Assembly: GCF_002982315.1 (NCBI RefSeq)
Contig: NZ_MWZD01000012.1
Coordinates: 1-64,000 of the forward strand
Reading direction: 5' to 3'
Source: Leucobacter massiliensis
GTDB taxonomy: Bacteria > Actinomycetota > Actinomycetes > Actinomycetales > Microbacteriaceae
Length of the DNA: 64,000 bases
Positions 18,876 through 28,436 of this stretch are shown in pieces; position 1 is the stretch's first letter, and every line of letters starts with the position of its first letter. Both the position numbers and the translations under genes were made by a program. The notes under the pieces are model-generated. The model saw nothing but the letters and a program-made list of their open reading frames with translations, searched no databases and was not told the DNA's origin.

Positions 18876-18879
<4 letters not shown>
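17773..18879 (-). CDS. Sugar ABC transporter permease (YtfT-like)
   Basis: This 368-aa RbsC-family permease has the motif VIATGGIDLSVGSVMAVSG near residue 80 and GGTALTGGKFSIAGA near 295, with a hydrophobic profile of about ten spans. Residues 40-55 carry an extra NPANGNLVGNLIDILR stretch typical of YtfT-type permeases. It overlaps both the upstream ATPase gene and the downstream permease gene by 4 bp, so the two permeases and the ATPase are probably made in fixed ratio as a heterodimeric importer. Confidence 0.9.
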
Positions 18880-20408
<1,529 letters not shown>

Positions 20409-20437
20409 GGCTCCTGCTCCTCCGGGAGGGGTGGAAA

Positions 20438-20474
20438 GGGCCCGGGGACTCGCCGGCTGCGAGCCCCCGGGCCC
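20438..20474 (-). promoter_or_regulatory. Intercistronic hairpin between binding-protein and ATPase genes
   Basis: GGGCCCGGGG and CCCCGGGCCC pair over 10 bp, with a further CTCG/CGAG 4-bp inner stem after one mismatch. It starts 6 bp after the binding-protein stop and has no U-tract. Such hairpins commonly protect the upstream message so that more binding protein than transporter is made (inference). Confidence 0.7.
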
Positions 20475-20480
20475 CGGTGA

Positions 20481-21485
20481 TCAGTACTTGCGGTCGGGCA
20501 GGGCCGCCTCGGCGGCCTCGGGCGAGTCGAAGGCCTGGCTCGGCACCAGCACGTAGGAGTCGATCTGCTCGCCGTCGAGCGCGGCCTTGACGGCTTCGAC
20601 GGCCTGCTCGCCGAACAGCGGGTTGTACTCGTGCACGAAGCTCAGCTTGCCGGCGGCGAGGGCTTCGAGTGCGGGCTTGGTGCCGTCGATGGTCGCGATC
20701 TTCACGTCCTCGCCGGGGGTGAGCCCGGCCTCTTCGACGGCCTGCACGGCGCCGAGGCCCATCTCGTCGTTCTGGGCGAAGATGAGCTGGATGTCGTTGC
20801 CGTTCGACTTCAGCAGCGTCTCCGTGACGCTCTTGCCCTCCTCAGTCGACCAGTTCGCGGTCTGCGCGGCGACCTTGGTGAGCTTGGATCCCTCGACGGC
20901 CTTGTCCCAGCCGGCGTTGCGCTCGTTCACCACGCCGACGCCGGCGGGGCCCTCCAGCACGACGTACTTCCCGCCGTCGGGGAACTGCTTGACGGCCCAG
21001 TCGCCGACGGCCTCGGCGACGGTGGCGTTGTCGGGCGCGATGCGGGTGACGTACAGATCGGTGTCGTCGGGCTCGATGCCGCGGTCGAGCAGGATGACGG
21101 GGATCTCCGCCTCCTGCGCGCGCTTGAGCGACTCCTCCCAGCCGGTGGCCTCCGTGGCGGAGAGCAGGATCACATCGACCCCCTCGTCGACGAAGGAGGT
21201 GAATGCGTCGATCTGCGACTTCTGGTCCAGGTTCGTGGCCGGGGCGTACTTGAGGTTGTAGCCCTCGTCGGCGGAGAAGGTCTCCTGGATGTTCTTCTCG
21301 TTGGCCTCGCGCCAGCCGCCCTCGGGACCGACCGCGACGAAGCCGATGTTGACGGTGTCCTCGGCGCCGCCGTCGCCCGCGCCGCCGCCGTTGCCGTCGC
21401 CCGTCGAGCAGCCGGCAAGGCCGAGCACCAGCGCGCTCGACGCCAGCAGACCGGCAACGCCCAGAATGCGCTTGCTGCGTGTCAT
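20481..21485 (-). CDS. Sugar ABC transporter substrate-binding lipoprotein (YtfQ-like)
   Basis: The 334-aa protein begins with a lipoprotein signal (basic start, hydrophobic 8-22, lipobox LAGC with Cys26) and a Gly/Asp-rich linker. A periplasmic-binding-protein type 1 fold follows, including GFVAVGPEGGWREANEKN and ILLDRGIEPDD. The GW(R)xAN pattern near the N-terminus of the mature protein resembles YtfQ-type galactofuranose binders. It captures sugar at the outer face of the membrane for the importer encoded downstream. It is the first gene of the transport-catabolism operon, with operators and promoter directly upstream and a GAGGAGGAGAAC ribosome-binding site. Confidence 0.92.
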   Translation of the reverse strand: MTRSKRILGVAGLLASSALVLGLAGCSTGDGNGGGAGDGGAEDTVNIGFVAVGPEGGWREANEKNIQETFSADEGYNLKYAPATNLDQKSQIDAFTSFVDEGVDVILLSATEATGWEESLKRAQEAEIPVILLDRGIEPDDTDLYVTRIAPDNATVAEAVGDWAVKQFPDGGKYVVLEGPAGVGVVNERNAGWDKAVEGSKLTKVAAQTANWSTEEGKSVTETLLKSNGNDIQLIFAQNDEMGLGAVQAVEEAGLTPGEDVKIATIDGTKPALEALAAGKLSFVHEYNPLFGEQAVEAVKAALDGEQIDSYVLVPSQAFDSPEAAEAALPDRKY

Positions 21486-21518
21486 GGTGTTCTCCTCCTC
21501 GAGATTCAGGATTGTGTG

Positions 21519-21540
21519 CGGCGCCTGGTCGCAGGCGCCG
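21519..21540 (-). promoter_or_regulatory. Hairpin in the 5' leader of the arabinose transport operon
   Basis: A perfect 9-bp stem CGGCGCCTG/CAGGCGCCG with a GTCG loop sits between the promoter and the ribosome-binding site of the binding-protein gene. It may stabilise the transcript; no U-tract follows, so it is not a typical terminator. Confidence 0.6.
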
Positions 21541-21574
21541 TGATCGGCATCACCCCGAATTGATCCTGTTCCAA

Positions 21575-21603
21575 ATTGTGCGCGCTAACACTTGACGTGG
21601 CAA
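21575..21603 (-). promoter_or_regulatory. Promoter of the arabinose operon (TTGCCA - 17 nt - CACAAT)
   Basis: On the minus strand TTGCCA (21598-21603) and CACAAT (21575-21580) are separated by exactly 17 nt. The downstream LacI-type operator lies across the spacer and -10, so repressor binding would block RNA polymerase. Confidence 0.55.
21577..21590. promoter_or_regulatory. LacI-family operator O2 overlapping the -10 element
   Basis: TGTTAGCGCGCACA on the minus strand is a near-palindrome of the classic TGTTAGCGCTAACA type bound by LacI-family regulators. The adjacent lacI-type gene is the obvious candidate. Its centre is 64 bp from the second operator. Confidence 0.6.
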
Positions 21604-21640
21604 GTGGGGTTTCGTGGTTCTTTCCGCTTCGTTACGAGAC

Positions 21641-21654
21641 TGTTACCGCGAACA
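21641..21654. promoter_or_regulatory. LacI-family operator O1, just after the regulator's stop codon
   Basis: TGTTACCGCGAACA is an imperfect palindrome with the same TGTT...AACA ends as O2. Two operators spaced 64 bp apart could allow DNA looping by a tetrameric or bridged repressor (inference). Confidence 0.6.
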
Positions 21655-21656
21655 GT

Positions 21657-22691
21657 TCAGCTCCCCAGGGGCCACGCCGGCGCGGCGGTCGACCCGCGCA
21701 CGACCAGCTCGGGAGGGATGACGGTCAGTCCCTCGGCTCCCTCCCCGGCCATCGTGGCGAGCAGCAGCTGCAGGGCGAGGGCGCCGAGCGACGAGAAGTC
21801 CTGCCGCACGGTGGTGAGCGGCGGCAGGTAGTGCCGGGAGTCCGGGATGTCGTCGAAGCCGACGACGCTCACGTCCTCGGGGACGCGGATCCCGCGCTCG
21901 GTGAGGCCGTGGATGACGCCGAGGGCCATCTGGTCGTTCGCCGCGAACACCGCGGTGCACGCTCCCGGCTCGAGCTCCAGCGCCCAGCGATAGCCGCAGT
22001 CGGCCGTCCAGTCGCCCTCCGCGAGAAGCGTCTCGGGAGCGGCGGAATCCGGCAGTCCGGCGAGCGCGTCTTCCCAGGCGCGGCGGCGCTCTCGCGCGTC
22101 GTACCAGTCGAGCGGGCCCGAGAGGTGTGCGATGCGGCGGTGGCCGAGCTCCACGAGGTGGGCCATGGCGAGCCCGGCACCGCCGTACTGGTCCACGGAG
22201 GCCGTCGCGGCCCCGGGCACCCGCTCCGGGATCAGCAGGATCGTCGGAACGGCGAGCTTGCGACGCTGCAGTTTGCGCGTCGACGAGGCGCGCGGCGCGA
22301 TCACGCAGAGGCCGTCGAGATCCTGGGCGAGCAGGCGCTCGATCGCCGCGTCCACCCCCCGGGCCTCCTCATCGGTGGCCGTGAACGATCCCACGGAGTA
22401 TCCGGCATCGTGCGCGGCGGTCTCGAAGGCGCGCAGCATGCTGTTCGGGCCGTACTCGACGGGGTTGTCGACGAGCGCGCCCAGCCGCATGGCCCGGCGT
22501 GTGGCGAGGGCACGGGCGGTGGCGCTGCGCTGGTACCCGAGCTCCTCGATCGCGGAGTGCACCCTGGCGCGCGTGCTCTCGCGGATGTTCGGGTGCTCGT
22601 TGAGCACGCGGGAGACGGTCATATGCGATACGCCCGCTCGCTTCGCGACGTCGTAGATGTTGGGGCGCGCCGTGTTTCGCGTGTCGCTCAT
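21657..22691 (-). CDS. LacI-family transcriptional regulator of the arabinose locus
   Basis: The 344-aa protein has an N-terminal LacI helix-turn-helix, NIYDVAKRAGVSHMTVSRVL (residues 11-30), and a type-1 periplasmic-binding-protein-like sensor domain with VAAFANDQ-like AVFAANDQMALGVIHGL near residue 248. It probably represses the downstream importer/araDBA operon and is relieved by arabinose or an arabino-oligosaccharide. The start at 22691 has a GGGAGG ribosome-binding site; an in-frame codon at 22778 adds unrelated residues. Two matching operators lie right after the gene, and a half-site TGTTACCGC at 22802 lies near its own -10, so autoregulation is possible. Confidence 0.92.
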   Translation of the reverse strand: MSDTRNTARPNIYDVAKRAGVSHMTVSRVLNEHPNIRESTRARVHSAIEELGYQRSATARALATRRAMRLGALVDNPVEYGPNSMLRAFETAAHDAGYSVGSFTATDEEARGVDAAIERLLAQDLDGLCVIAPRASSTRKLQRRKLAVPTILLIPERVPGAATASVDQYGGAGLAMAHLVELGHRRIAHLSGPLDWYDARERRRAWEDALAGLPDSAAPETLLAEGDWTADCGYRWALELEPGACTAVFAANDQMALGVIHGLTERGIRVPEDVSVVGFDDIPDSRHYLPPLTTVRQDFSSLGALALQLLLATMAGEGAEGLTVIPPELVVRGSTAAPAWPLGS

Positions 22692-22776
22692 CGGCACCTC
22701 CCTCACTGCTCCGTGTGGCGCGGCTACGGTCCGCGCGGCCGCGTAGGGCGGCAGAGGCCGCGACCTCACGAAGACC

Positions 22777-22782
22777 ACTATA
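22777..22782 (-). promoter_or_regulatory. Putative -10 (TATAGT) of the lacI-type gene
   Basis: Minus-strand TATAGT lies 85 bp upstream of the regulator ATG in an otherwise GC-rich 230-bp gap. An operator-like half-site (TGTTACCGC, from 22802) lies about 20 bp upstream. Confidence 0.35.
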
Positions 22783-22922
22783 GGTGGCGCAACGCCGCCG
22801 ATGTTACCGCTCTCTTCTCCAGGCGGCGGCGCGCCGGACCCTGGAGCTCCGCGCGGCGAGGGAGCCGGCCTCTCGGGGAGGGTGGTGCCAGAAGCGTAAG
22901 CTCCCGGCGCGGGGAGGGGGGC

Positions 22923-23210
22923 TCAGTGCCAGGTGTCGCTGTCGGGGCGCTGGAGGTCCTTGCGCGCGTCGAGGTCTTCCTGGCTGGGCTTCCCGCCGAG
23001 CCCGACGAGGGCGACCATCACGACGGAAACGATGAAGCCGAGGCCGAGGAAGACGAGTGCGAGCAGCCAGTCGCGCGTCGCCATGAGGACGACGAGCCCC
23101 GCGAACACTCCGAGCACCCCGGCGAAGCCGACGAGTTCGAGGGGCCGCAGGCGGTCCCGTCGCGACGGGGTCACGGGGCTCTGCTCTGCGGGCTCGGGCG
23201 GCATGCTCAT
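22923..23210 (-). CDS. Small membrane protein of unknown function
   Basis: The 95-aa protein has a Pro-rich cytoplasmic start, two hydrophobic segments (about 27-46 and 49-72) and a hydrophilic tail ending QEDLDARKDLQRPDSDTWH. I do not recognise a named family. The ATG at 23210 has an AGGAAA site; another ATG two codons later is possible. It lies 20 bp downstream of another small membrane-protein gene in the same direction, so the two are probably cotranscribed. Confidence 0.6.
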   Translation of the reverse strand: MSMPPEPAEQSPVTPSRRDRLRPLELVGFAGVLGVFAGLVVLMATRDWLLALVFLGLGFIVSVVMVALVGLGGKPSQEDLDARKDLQRPDSDTWH

Positions 23211-23230
23211 CGTCTGCTTTCCTGTCGGTG

Positions 23231-23803
23231 TCAGTGGTCGTCGCGCGCGGGCTCCGGGCGCCGGACGTCGAAGGCGGAGATGCCCAGGAAGACGCCGGCG
23301 ACGATGGCGTAGGCGCCGAAGAAGCCGAGTACCGCGACGGGATCCTCCCTGACCAGCAGGCACAGGAGGGCGAGCAGGATCCCGGAGGCCCCGAGCAGCA
23401 CCCGGTCGGAGCGGCCGTCGGTGCGCATGAGCGCGTTGCCCACGAGTTCGAGCAGCCCGCTCACGAGCCCCCACGCCGCGATGACGCACGCGAACAGGAT
23501 CGGGGTTCCGGCGAAGGGGAGGGCGAGGGCCGCGAGCACGGCGGCGAGGCCGAGCAGCAGCGGTACCGGATACGCCGGCACTCCGCGGCGCGCACGCCAC
23601 TCGATGAGGTGGGCGATCCCGAGTGCGCCGAGGGCGATGGCGGACACGCCTCGGTCGAAGCCGAGCTGCTCGTGCAGCGGGGCGGTGAATGCGATGGCCA
23701 TGCCGGAGGCGAGCAGCGCGCCCACCCGCACCAGCCGGACGGTGCGGGGCACCGGAGTTTCCGGGGTCGTCGACGGTCCGGTGCTCGTCGCTGCGGCGGC
23801 CAT
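23231..23803 (-). CDS. Multi-spanning membrane protein (HdeD/DUF308-like)
   Basis: The 190-aa protein has six likely membrane segments (about 24-42, 50-66, 76-94, 99-118, 133-148 and 154-174). The pattern of short Arg-containing loops and the WGLVSGLLELVGN block resembles HdeD/DUF308-type proteins, but the match is loose. I place the start at the ATG 23803 with AAAGGGGAG just upstream; a GTG at 23806 is immediately next to that site and less likely. Function is unknown. It shares a transcript with the 95-aa membrane protein. Confidence 0.6.
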   Translation of the reverse strand: MAAAATSTGPSTTPETPVPRTVRLVRVGALLASGMAIAFTAPLHEQLGFDRGVSAIALGALGIAHLIEWRARRGVPAYPVPLLLGLAAVLAALALPFAGTPILFACVIAAWGLVSGLLELVGNALMRTDGRSDRVLLGASGILLALLCLLVREDPVAVLGFFGAYAIVAGVFLGISAFDVRRPEPARDDH

Positions 23804-23951
23804 CACTCCCCTTTCTTCGCCTTCAGTCTACCCCGGCCGCACCGGCGCATCCTGACCGCCGATCCCCGCCCCGCAGGGTCGGTCCCCGCCCCCGGCTCTC
23901 GATCCGCGCTGCCTTCCTGGCGCGCATCTCCGCTCGCGGATGCGTCAGGGC

Positions 23952-25328
23952 TCATACGCCCTGCGGCATGTCCTGGAAGCGGGAGTAGTGGCCCTGGAAG
24001 GCGACGGTGACGGTGCCGGTGGGACCGTTGCGCTGCTTGGCGAGGATGAAGTCGGCTTCGCCGGCTCGTGGGCTGTCCCGGTCGCCGACGGCTTCGCGGT
24101 GGAGGAGGATGACCATGTCGGCGTCCTGCTCGAGTGAGCCGGATTCGCGGAGGTCGCTGATGGCGGGCATTTTGTCCGCGCGCTGCTCGGAGGCTCGGTT
24201 GAGCTGGGAGAGCGCGATGACGGGCACGTCGAGCTCTTTGGAGAGGAGCTTGAGGGCGCGGGAGAACTCGCTGACTTCCTGCTGGCGGCTTTCGGCTTTC
24301 TTGCCGCTGGAGAGCAGCTGGAGGTAGTCGATGACGACCATGCGCAGCCCGTGCTGCTGCTTGAGACGCCGGCATTTGGCGCGGATCTCGACGAGGGTGA
24401 GGTTGGGGCTGTCGTCGATGAAGAGCGGCTTCTCCGCGATGCGGGCCTGCGTGGCGGCGAGCTTCTGGAAGTCCCGGTTGTCGAGGGCGCCCTTGCGGAG
24501 GGTCTGCATGGGGATGGTGGCTTCGGCGGCGAGGAGCCGCATGGCGATCTCGGCGCGGCCCATTTCGAGGGAGAAGAAGACGGTGGGGGCATCGGCGTGG
24601 ACGGAGGCGTTGCGTGCCACGTCGAGGGCGAGGGTCGATTTTCCCATGGCGGGACGGGCGGCGATGATGATCATCTGCCCGCCGGCGAAGCCGTTCGTCA
24701 TGGCGTCGAGTTCGCTGAAGCCGGTGGGCACGCCGAGCATGCCGTCGGCGGCGGCGTTCGCCTTGTTGATCTCTTCGAGGGCCGCGTCGACGGCGAGCGA
24801 GAGGGGGACGTAGTCCTCGCCCTGACTCTCGCCGGTGACCCCGTAGATCTCGGACTGGGCGACGTTGACGAGGTCGATGGCCTCGCCCTCGCCCGCGTAG
24901 CCCATCTGGACGATGCGGGTACCTGCTTCGACGAGCCGCCTGAGGAGCGCTTTCTCGGCGACGATCTCGGCGTAGAAGCTCGCGTTCGCGGCGGTGGGGA
25001 CGATGCTGGTGAGCGTGTGGAGGTACTCGGCGCCTCCGGCGCGCTGCAACTCCCCGCTCTTGGTGAGCTCGTCGGTGACGGTGATGACGTCGGTGGGCTC
25101 GCCCCGGGAGTAGAGCGCGAGCACCGCCTCGTAGATGACCTCGTGCTTGGGCACATAGAAGTCGGGCCCTTTGAGGAGGCCGGTGACGTCGGCGACGGCG
25201 TCTTTCGAGAGCAGCATGCCGCCGAGCGCGCTCTGCTCTGCGAGGAGGTCGTAGGGCGGCGTGCGTTCGTGGCCGCGGGCCTCTTCCTCCGCGAAGGGAT
25301 CGCTGATCCCCAGGTGTGCGATGGACAC
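23952..25328 (-). CDS. dnaB: Replicative DNA helicase DnaB
   Basis: The 458-aa hexameric helicase has the N-terminal DnaB domain (LLAEQSALGGMLL near residue 28), a linker and the RecA-like C-terminal domain. That domain holds Walker A ARPAMGKSTLAL near residue 226, Walker B MVVIDYLQLL near 332 and the DnaB motif SRALKLLSKELDVPVIALSQ. It unwinds DNA at the fork and probably works with the DciA-type loader encoded at 43.95 kb. No intein is present. A GAAGGAG site precedes the ATG. The upstream 500 bp hold a cluster of DnaA boxes, unusual for a simple housekeeping promoter. Confidence 0.97.
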   Translation of the reverse strand: MSIAHLGISDPFAEEEARGHERTPPYDLLAEQSALGGMLLSKDAVADVTGLLKGPDFYVPKHEVIYEAVLALYSRGEPTDVITVTDELTKSGELQRAGGAEYLHTLTSIVPTAANASFYAEIVAEKALLRRLVEAGTRIVQMGYAGEGEAIDLVNVAQSEIYGVTGESQGEDYVPLSLAVDAALEEINKANAAADGMLGVPTGFSELDAMTNGFAGGQMIIIAARPAMGKSTLALDVARNASVHADAPTVFFSLEMGRAEIAMRLLAAEATIPMQTLRKGALDNRDFQKLAATQARIAEKPLFIDDSPNLTLVEIRAKCRRLKQQHGLRMVVIDYLQLLSSGKKAESRQQEVSEFSRALKLLSKELDVPVIALSQLNRASEQRADKMPAISDLRESGSLEQDADMVILLHREAVGDRDSPRAGEADFILAKQRNGPTGTVTVAFQGHYSRFQDMPQGV

Positions 25329-25449
25329 TCGCTCACTCCTTCACGTCGTCGGGGTGGTTACCGAACCATCAGACACCGGACCCCGGACATTCACCGTAGG
25401 GCCGCTGCGCGCGGGGTTCAAATGTCCGCCGGAAGCGGGGGATCGATCC

Positions 25450-25578
25450 TGTGGATAACTTCGTGGACAACTCACCCCTTCGCGCCGCGGCTTGTCCACA
25501 CGCTTGGGGACAAACTGTGGATGGCTTGTGGAGGATAGTGAGATATTCGGCCTTGATCAGGTGTTTTCAAAATCCACA
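25450..25578. promoter_or_regulatory. DnaA-box cluster upstream of dnaB
   Basis: The 517-bp gap between dnaB and rplI (25329-25846) has no gene. It holds perfect boxes TGTGGATAA (25450-25458, minus) and TTGTCCACA (25492-25500). One-mismatch boxes lie at 25462-25470 (CGTGGACAA), 25505-25513 (TGGGGACAA) and 25516-25524 (TGTGGATGG), with weaker ones at 25527 and 25570. An AT-richer stretch follows (25540-25610). It could be a DnaA-controlled dnaB promoter, a DnaA-titrating site or an auxiliary origin element. The remaining part, 25610-25790, shows nothing I can name. Confidence 0.6.
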
Positions 25579-25790
25579 GCCGAAAAGTTATTCAAGTTTC
25601 AGGTAGAACTTGAGGCTTGGGGGAGGGCGCGGGGTGTGGAGAAATCGGTGGGCAGAGGCTGTTTGTCAAGACGCACCCGCGGCCGGGCGTTTCGCGATGT
25701 TCACCGGCGGTTCGGTTCCGCAGCGCATTCGGTGCGAGCCGGTTCCGCCGGCCGCAGCACCCCCTCAGGCGCCCGCTCCGAGCGCGGACA

Positions 25791-25838
25791 CGCGAAGGCG
25801 GGGCGGGGTGCCCGAGAGCTCCCCGCCCCGCCTTCGCG
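25791..25838 (-). terminator. Hairpin terminator of the rpsF-ssb-rpsR-rplI operon
   Basis: An 18-bp perfect stem (CGCGAAGGCGGGGCGGGG and its complement) with a 12-nt loop lies 8 bp after the rplI stop. There is no U-run, as in many actinobacterial terminators. Confidence 0.75.
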
Positions 25839-25846
25839 GAGGGCGT

Positions 25847-26296
25847 TCAGCGCTGCGCGATGACCTGCAGGGTCACCTCGGCGTCGACGCCGTCGTGCAG
25901 GTGCACGATCGCGCGGTACTCGCCGGTCGTCTTGATCGACGGAACCGTGATCTTGCGCTTGTCGATCTCGCCCAGGCCCGCCTCGGACACGGCCGCGGCG
26001 ACCGCAGCCGGCTTGACGGAGCCGAAGAGACGGCCACCGGTGCCGGTCTTGGCCTGCAGGCGGATCTTGCCCTCCTGCAGCTTCGCCTTCAGCGCCTGCG
26101 CGTCCTCGACCGAGGCGAGCGCGCGGGCCTCGCGCGCCGCACGCAGCTGAGCGACCTGGGCCTCGCCACCGCGGGTCCAGTGCACCGCGTAGCCCTGGGG
26201 CACGAGGTAGTTGCGGGCGTAGCCGTTCTTGACGTCGACGACGTCACCGGCGGAACCGAGGCCCTGGACCTCGTTCGTGAGAATTACCTTCGCCAT
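25847..26296 (-). CDS. rplI: 50S ribosomal protein L9
   Basis: The 149-aa protein opens with [20 protein letters not shown] and [14 protein letters not shown], the L9 signature. A central alpha helix and a C-terminal rRNA-binding domain (TGGRLFGSV) follow. It is a structural protein of the 50S subunit near the L1 stalk. It is the last gene of rpsF-ssb-rpsR-rplI and is followed by a strong hairpin. Confidence 0.97.
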   Translation of the reverse strand: MAKVILTNEVQGLGSAGDVVDVKNGYARNYLVPQGYAVHWTRGGEAQVAQLRAAREARALASVEDAQALKAKLQEGKIRLQAKTGTGGRLFGSVKPAAVAAAVSEAGLGEIDKRKITVPSIKTTGEYRAIVHLHDGVDAEVTLQVIAQR

Positions 26297-26309
26297 GATG
26301 GTCTACTCC

Positions 26310-26570
26310 TTAGCGGCCGGAGCCGGCGTAGGGGAGGAGAGCCATCTCGCGGGCGTTCTTCACGGCCTTCGCGATCAGACGCTGCTCCTGCACGGACACG
26401 CCGGTGATGCGGCGGGCGCGGATCTTGCCGCGCTCAGAGATGAACTTGCGCAGCGTCGCGACATCCTTGTAGTCGATGACGCCGACGGTCTGCTTCTTCG
26501 CGGGTGCGAGGGTCTTGGCGTTCTTGCCGCGACCCGGCTTGCGGCCTGCGCCGCTGGACTTGCCTGCCAT
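26310..26570 (-). CDS. rpsR: 30S ribosomal protein S18
   Basis: The 86-aa protein has the S18 core [19 protein letters not shown] and [29 protein letters not shown] (split here across the conserved block). It binds S6 on the 30S platform. It contains no cysteine, so it is the zinc-independent form of S18. It sits 13 bp upstream of rplI. Confidence 0.97.
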   Translation of the reverse strand: MAGKSSGAGRKPGRGKNAKTLAPAKKQTVGVIDYKDVATLRKFISERGKIRARRITGVSVQEQRLIAKAVKNAREMALLPYAGSGR

Positions 26571-26626
26571 ATGTGGTCTCTTTTCGTGATGCGATCCGGG
26601 GCTGCCGGATCAAGAAGTGTTCTGCC

Positions 26627-27154
26627 TTAGAAGGGCTGCTCGTCGTCGAACCCGCCACCGAAGTCGCCGCCGCCGGCACCGCCCTGGCCCGAGTTGGTCC
26701 AGGGGTTGTCCTGCTGCTGCCCGGCGGGCTTGCCCCAGCTGCTCTGGCCCTGCGGCTGTCCGCCGCCGAAGCCTCCGACCTGACCGCGAGCCTGCCCGCG
26801 GGTCACCTGAGCGGTGGCGAAGCGGAGCGACGGCCCGACCTCTTCGACCTCGAGGTCGAGCGAGGTGCGCTGCTGCCCCTGGTTGTCGGTGTAGCTGCGC
26901 TGGGTGAGGCGGCCCTGCACGATGACGCGCATGCCCTTCGTGAGCGAGGCTGCGATGTTGTCGGCGTACTCACCGTACGCGCGGCACCCCAGCCACAGCG
27001 GTTCGCCGTCCGACCACTCGCCGGACTGACGGTCGCGCACGCGCGGCGTCGAGGCGATCCGGAAGGTCACCCACGACTTGCCCGCCTGGCTCACGCGAGG
27101 CTCGGGATCGGCAACCAGGTTGCCGACCACGGTGATCAGCGGCTCGCCGGCCAT
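26627..27154 (-). CDS. ssb: Single-stranded DNA-binding protein
   Basis: The 175-aa protein has an N-terminal OB fold (about 1-110; VVGNLVADPEPRVSQAGKSWVTFRIA) and a Gly/Gln-rich disordered linker. The acidic tip DDEQPF binds partner proteins. It coats ssDNA in replication, repair and recombination. The operon position between rpsF (3 bp gap) and rpsR is universal. Length is normal for actinobacterial SsbA. Confidence 0.97.
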   Translation of the reverse strand: MAGEPLITVVGNLVADPEPRVSQAGKSWVTFRIASTPRVRDRQSGEWSDGEPLWLGCRAYGEYADNIAASLTKGMRVIVQGRLTQRSYTDNQGQQRTSLDLEVEEVGPSLRFATAQVTRGQARGQVGGFGGGQPQGQSSWGKPAGQQQDNPWTNSGQGGAGGGDFGGGFDDEQPF

Positions 27155-27157
27155 GAG

Positions 27158-27520
<363 letters not shown>

Positions 27521-27644
27521 TACTGACCCACCTCCTTCGGACTTCACGGCCGCAGGCTTTCTGCGGCAGGAGGGTGCTTGTGCATCGTGCCCGCGAGCCG
27601 AACGGATCGTTCCGCGCGCAGACAACTTGAACAGCCTACCACTT

Positions 27645-28436
27645 TCAGGCCGGATCGGCTCCCGGAATCCTGCGGAAGGTCTCGATGCGGCCGATCGGCT
27701 CGCGCTGCCCGCCCACGTGCACGATGTCATCACCGTCGACGGTCAGCTGGGTGCCGTGGGCGCGCAGCGCCGCCCGCTTCCGCTCGAGCCAGGCAGTCAC
27801 GTCGTGGGACTCGCACGCGGGCGAGGCCTCCTCGCCCGCGCTCCCGGTCCCGGCCGTGACGATCTCCCAGAACGGGATCCCGAGCCCCTGGGCGACCGCC
27901 CGGGAGAGGCGGTGGGCGAGGACGTGGTCGGGATGGCCGTATCCGCCCCCGTCGTCATAGCTGACGATGCCCTGCGCGCCGGCGCGGGAGGCGGCGGCGA
28001 GCAGATCGTTCAGTGCCTCGACCGCGGGGACGCTCGTCAGCGCCTCGGCTCCCGACGACGGCGCGGCCGTGGCACGGCCATCCGCCCCCCACGCCATCCC
28101 CGAGTCCTCGTAGATGACGGGGGAGAGGCCCGCTGCACGCGCGGGCTCCACGCCGAGAAAGGCGTGGCGGACCACCCCCAGCATGTCGAGGGCGGTGCGC
28201 AGCTCGTTCTGGCGCACGATCGCGAGGCCGTGCGTGCCCGCGAGCGCCTGGAGCGGCCCCGGCACGACCTCGCCCCGCTCGCCGCGCGTCAGCGTGACGA
28301 GCAGCGGCTCCCGGCCCGCCGCGGCGAGCGCCGCCAGCGTGCCGCCGGTCGTGATGGACTCGTCGTCGGGGTGCGCGTGCACGAACATGATGCGCGGCCG
28401 CCCGTTGAACCACTCCGCCGGATCCTGCACCGTCAT
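27645..28436 (-). CDS. PIG-L family deacetylase (MshB-like)
   Basis: The 263-aa LmbE/PIG-L fold protein has the zinc motif HAHPDDE (residues 20-26), a [13 protein letters not shown] helix and the later [12 protein letters not shown] block with two metal-binding histidines. These zinc enzymes remove acetyl groups from GlcNAc derivatives; MshB does this in mycothiol synthesis. MshB is a plausible role in this phylum, but MCA-type or unrelated PIG-L paralogues cannot be excluded. The ATG at 28436 overlaps the pcnA stop (ATGA), which supports it over the codon at 28457. Confidence 0.82.
   Translation of the reverse strand: MTVQDPAEWFNGRPRIMFVHAHPDDESITTGGTLAALAAAGREPLLVTLTRGERGEVVPGPLQALAGTHGLAIVRQNELRTALDMLGVVRHAFLGVEPARAAGLSPVIYEDSGMAWGADGRATAAPSSGAEALTSVPAVEALNDLLAAASRAGAQGIVSYDDGGGYGHPDHVLAHRLSRAVAQGLGIPFWEIVTAGTGSAGEEASPACESHDVTAWLERKRAALRAHGTQLTVDGDDIVHVGGQREPIGRIETFRRIPGADPA

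Noticed and set aside
20438-20474. Transcription terminator after the binding-protein gene
   Set aside because: The hairpin lacks a U-run and lies inside a clear operon, so it is listed as an intercistronic hairpin instead.
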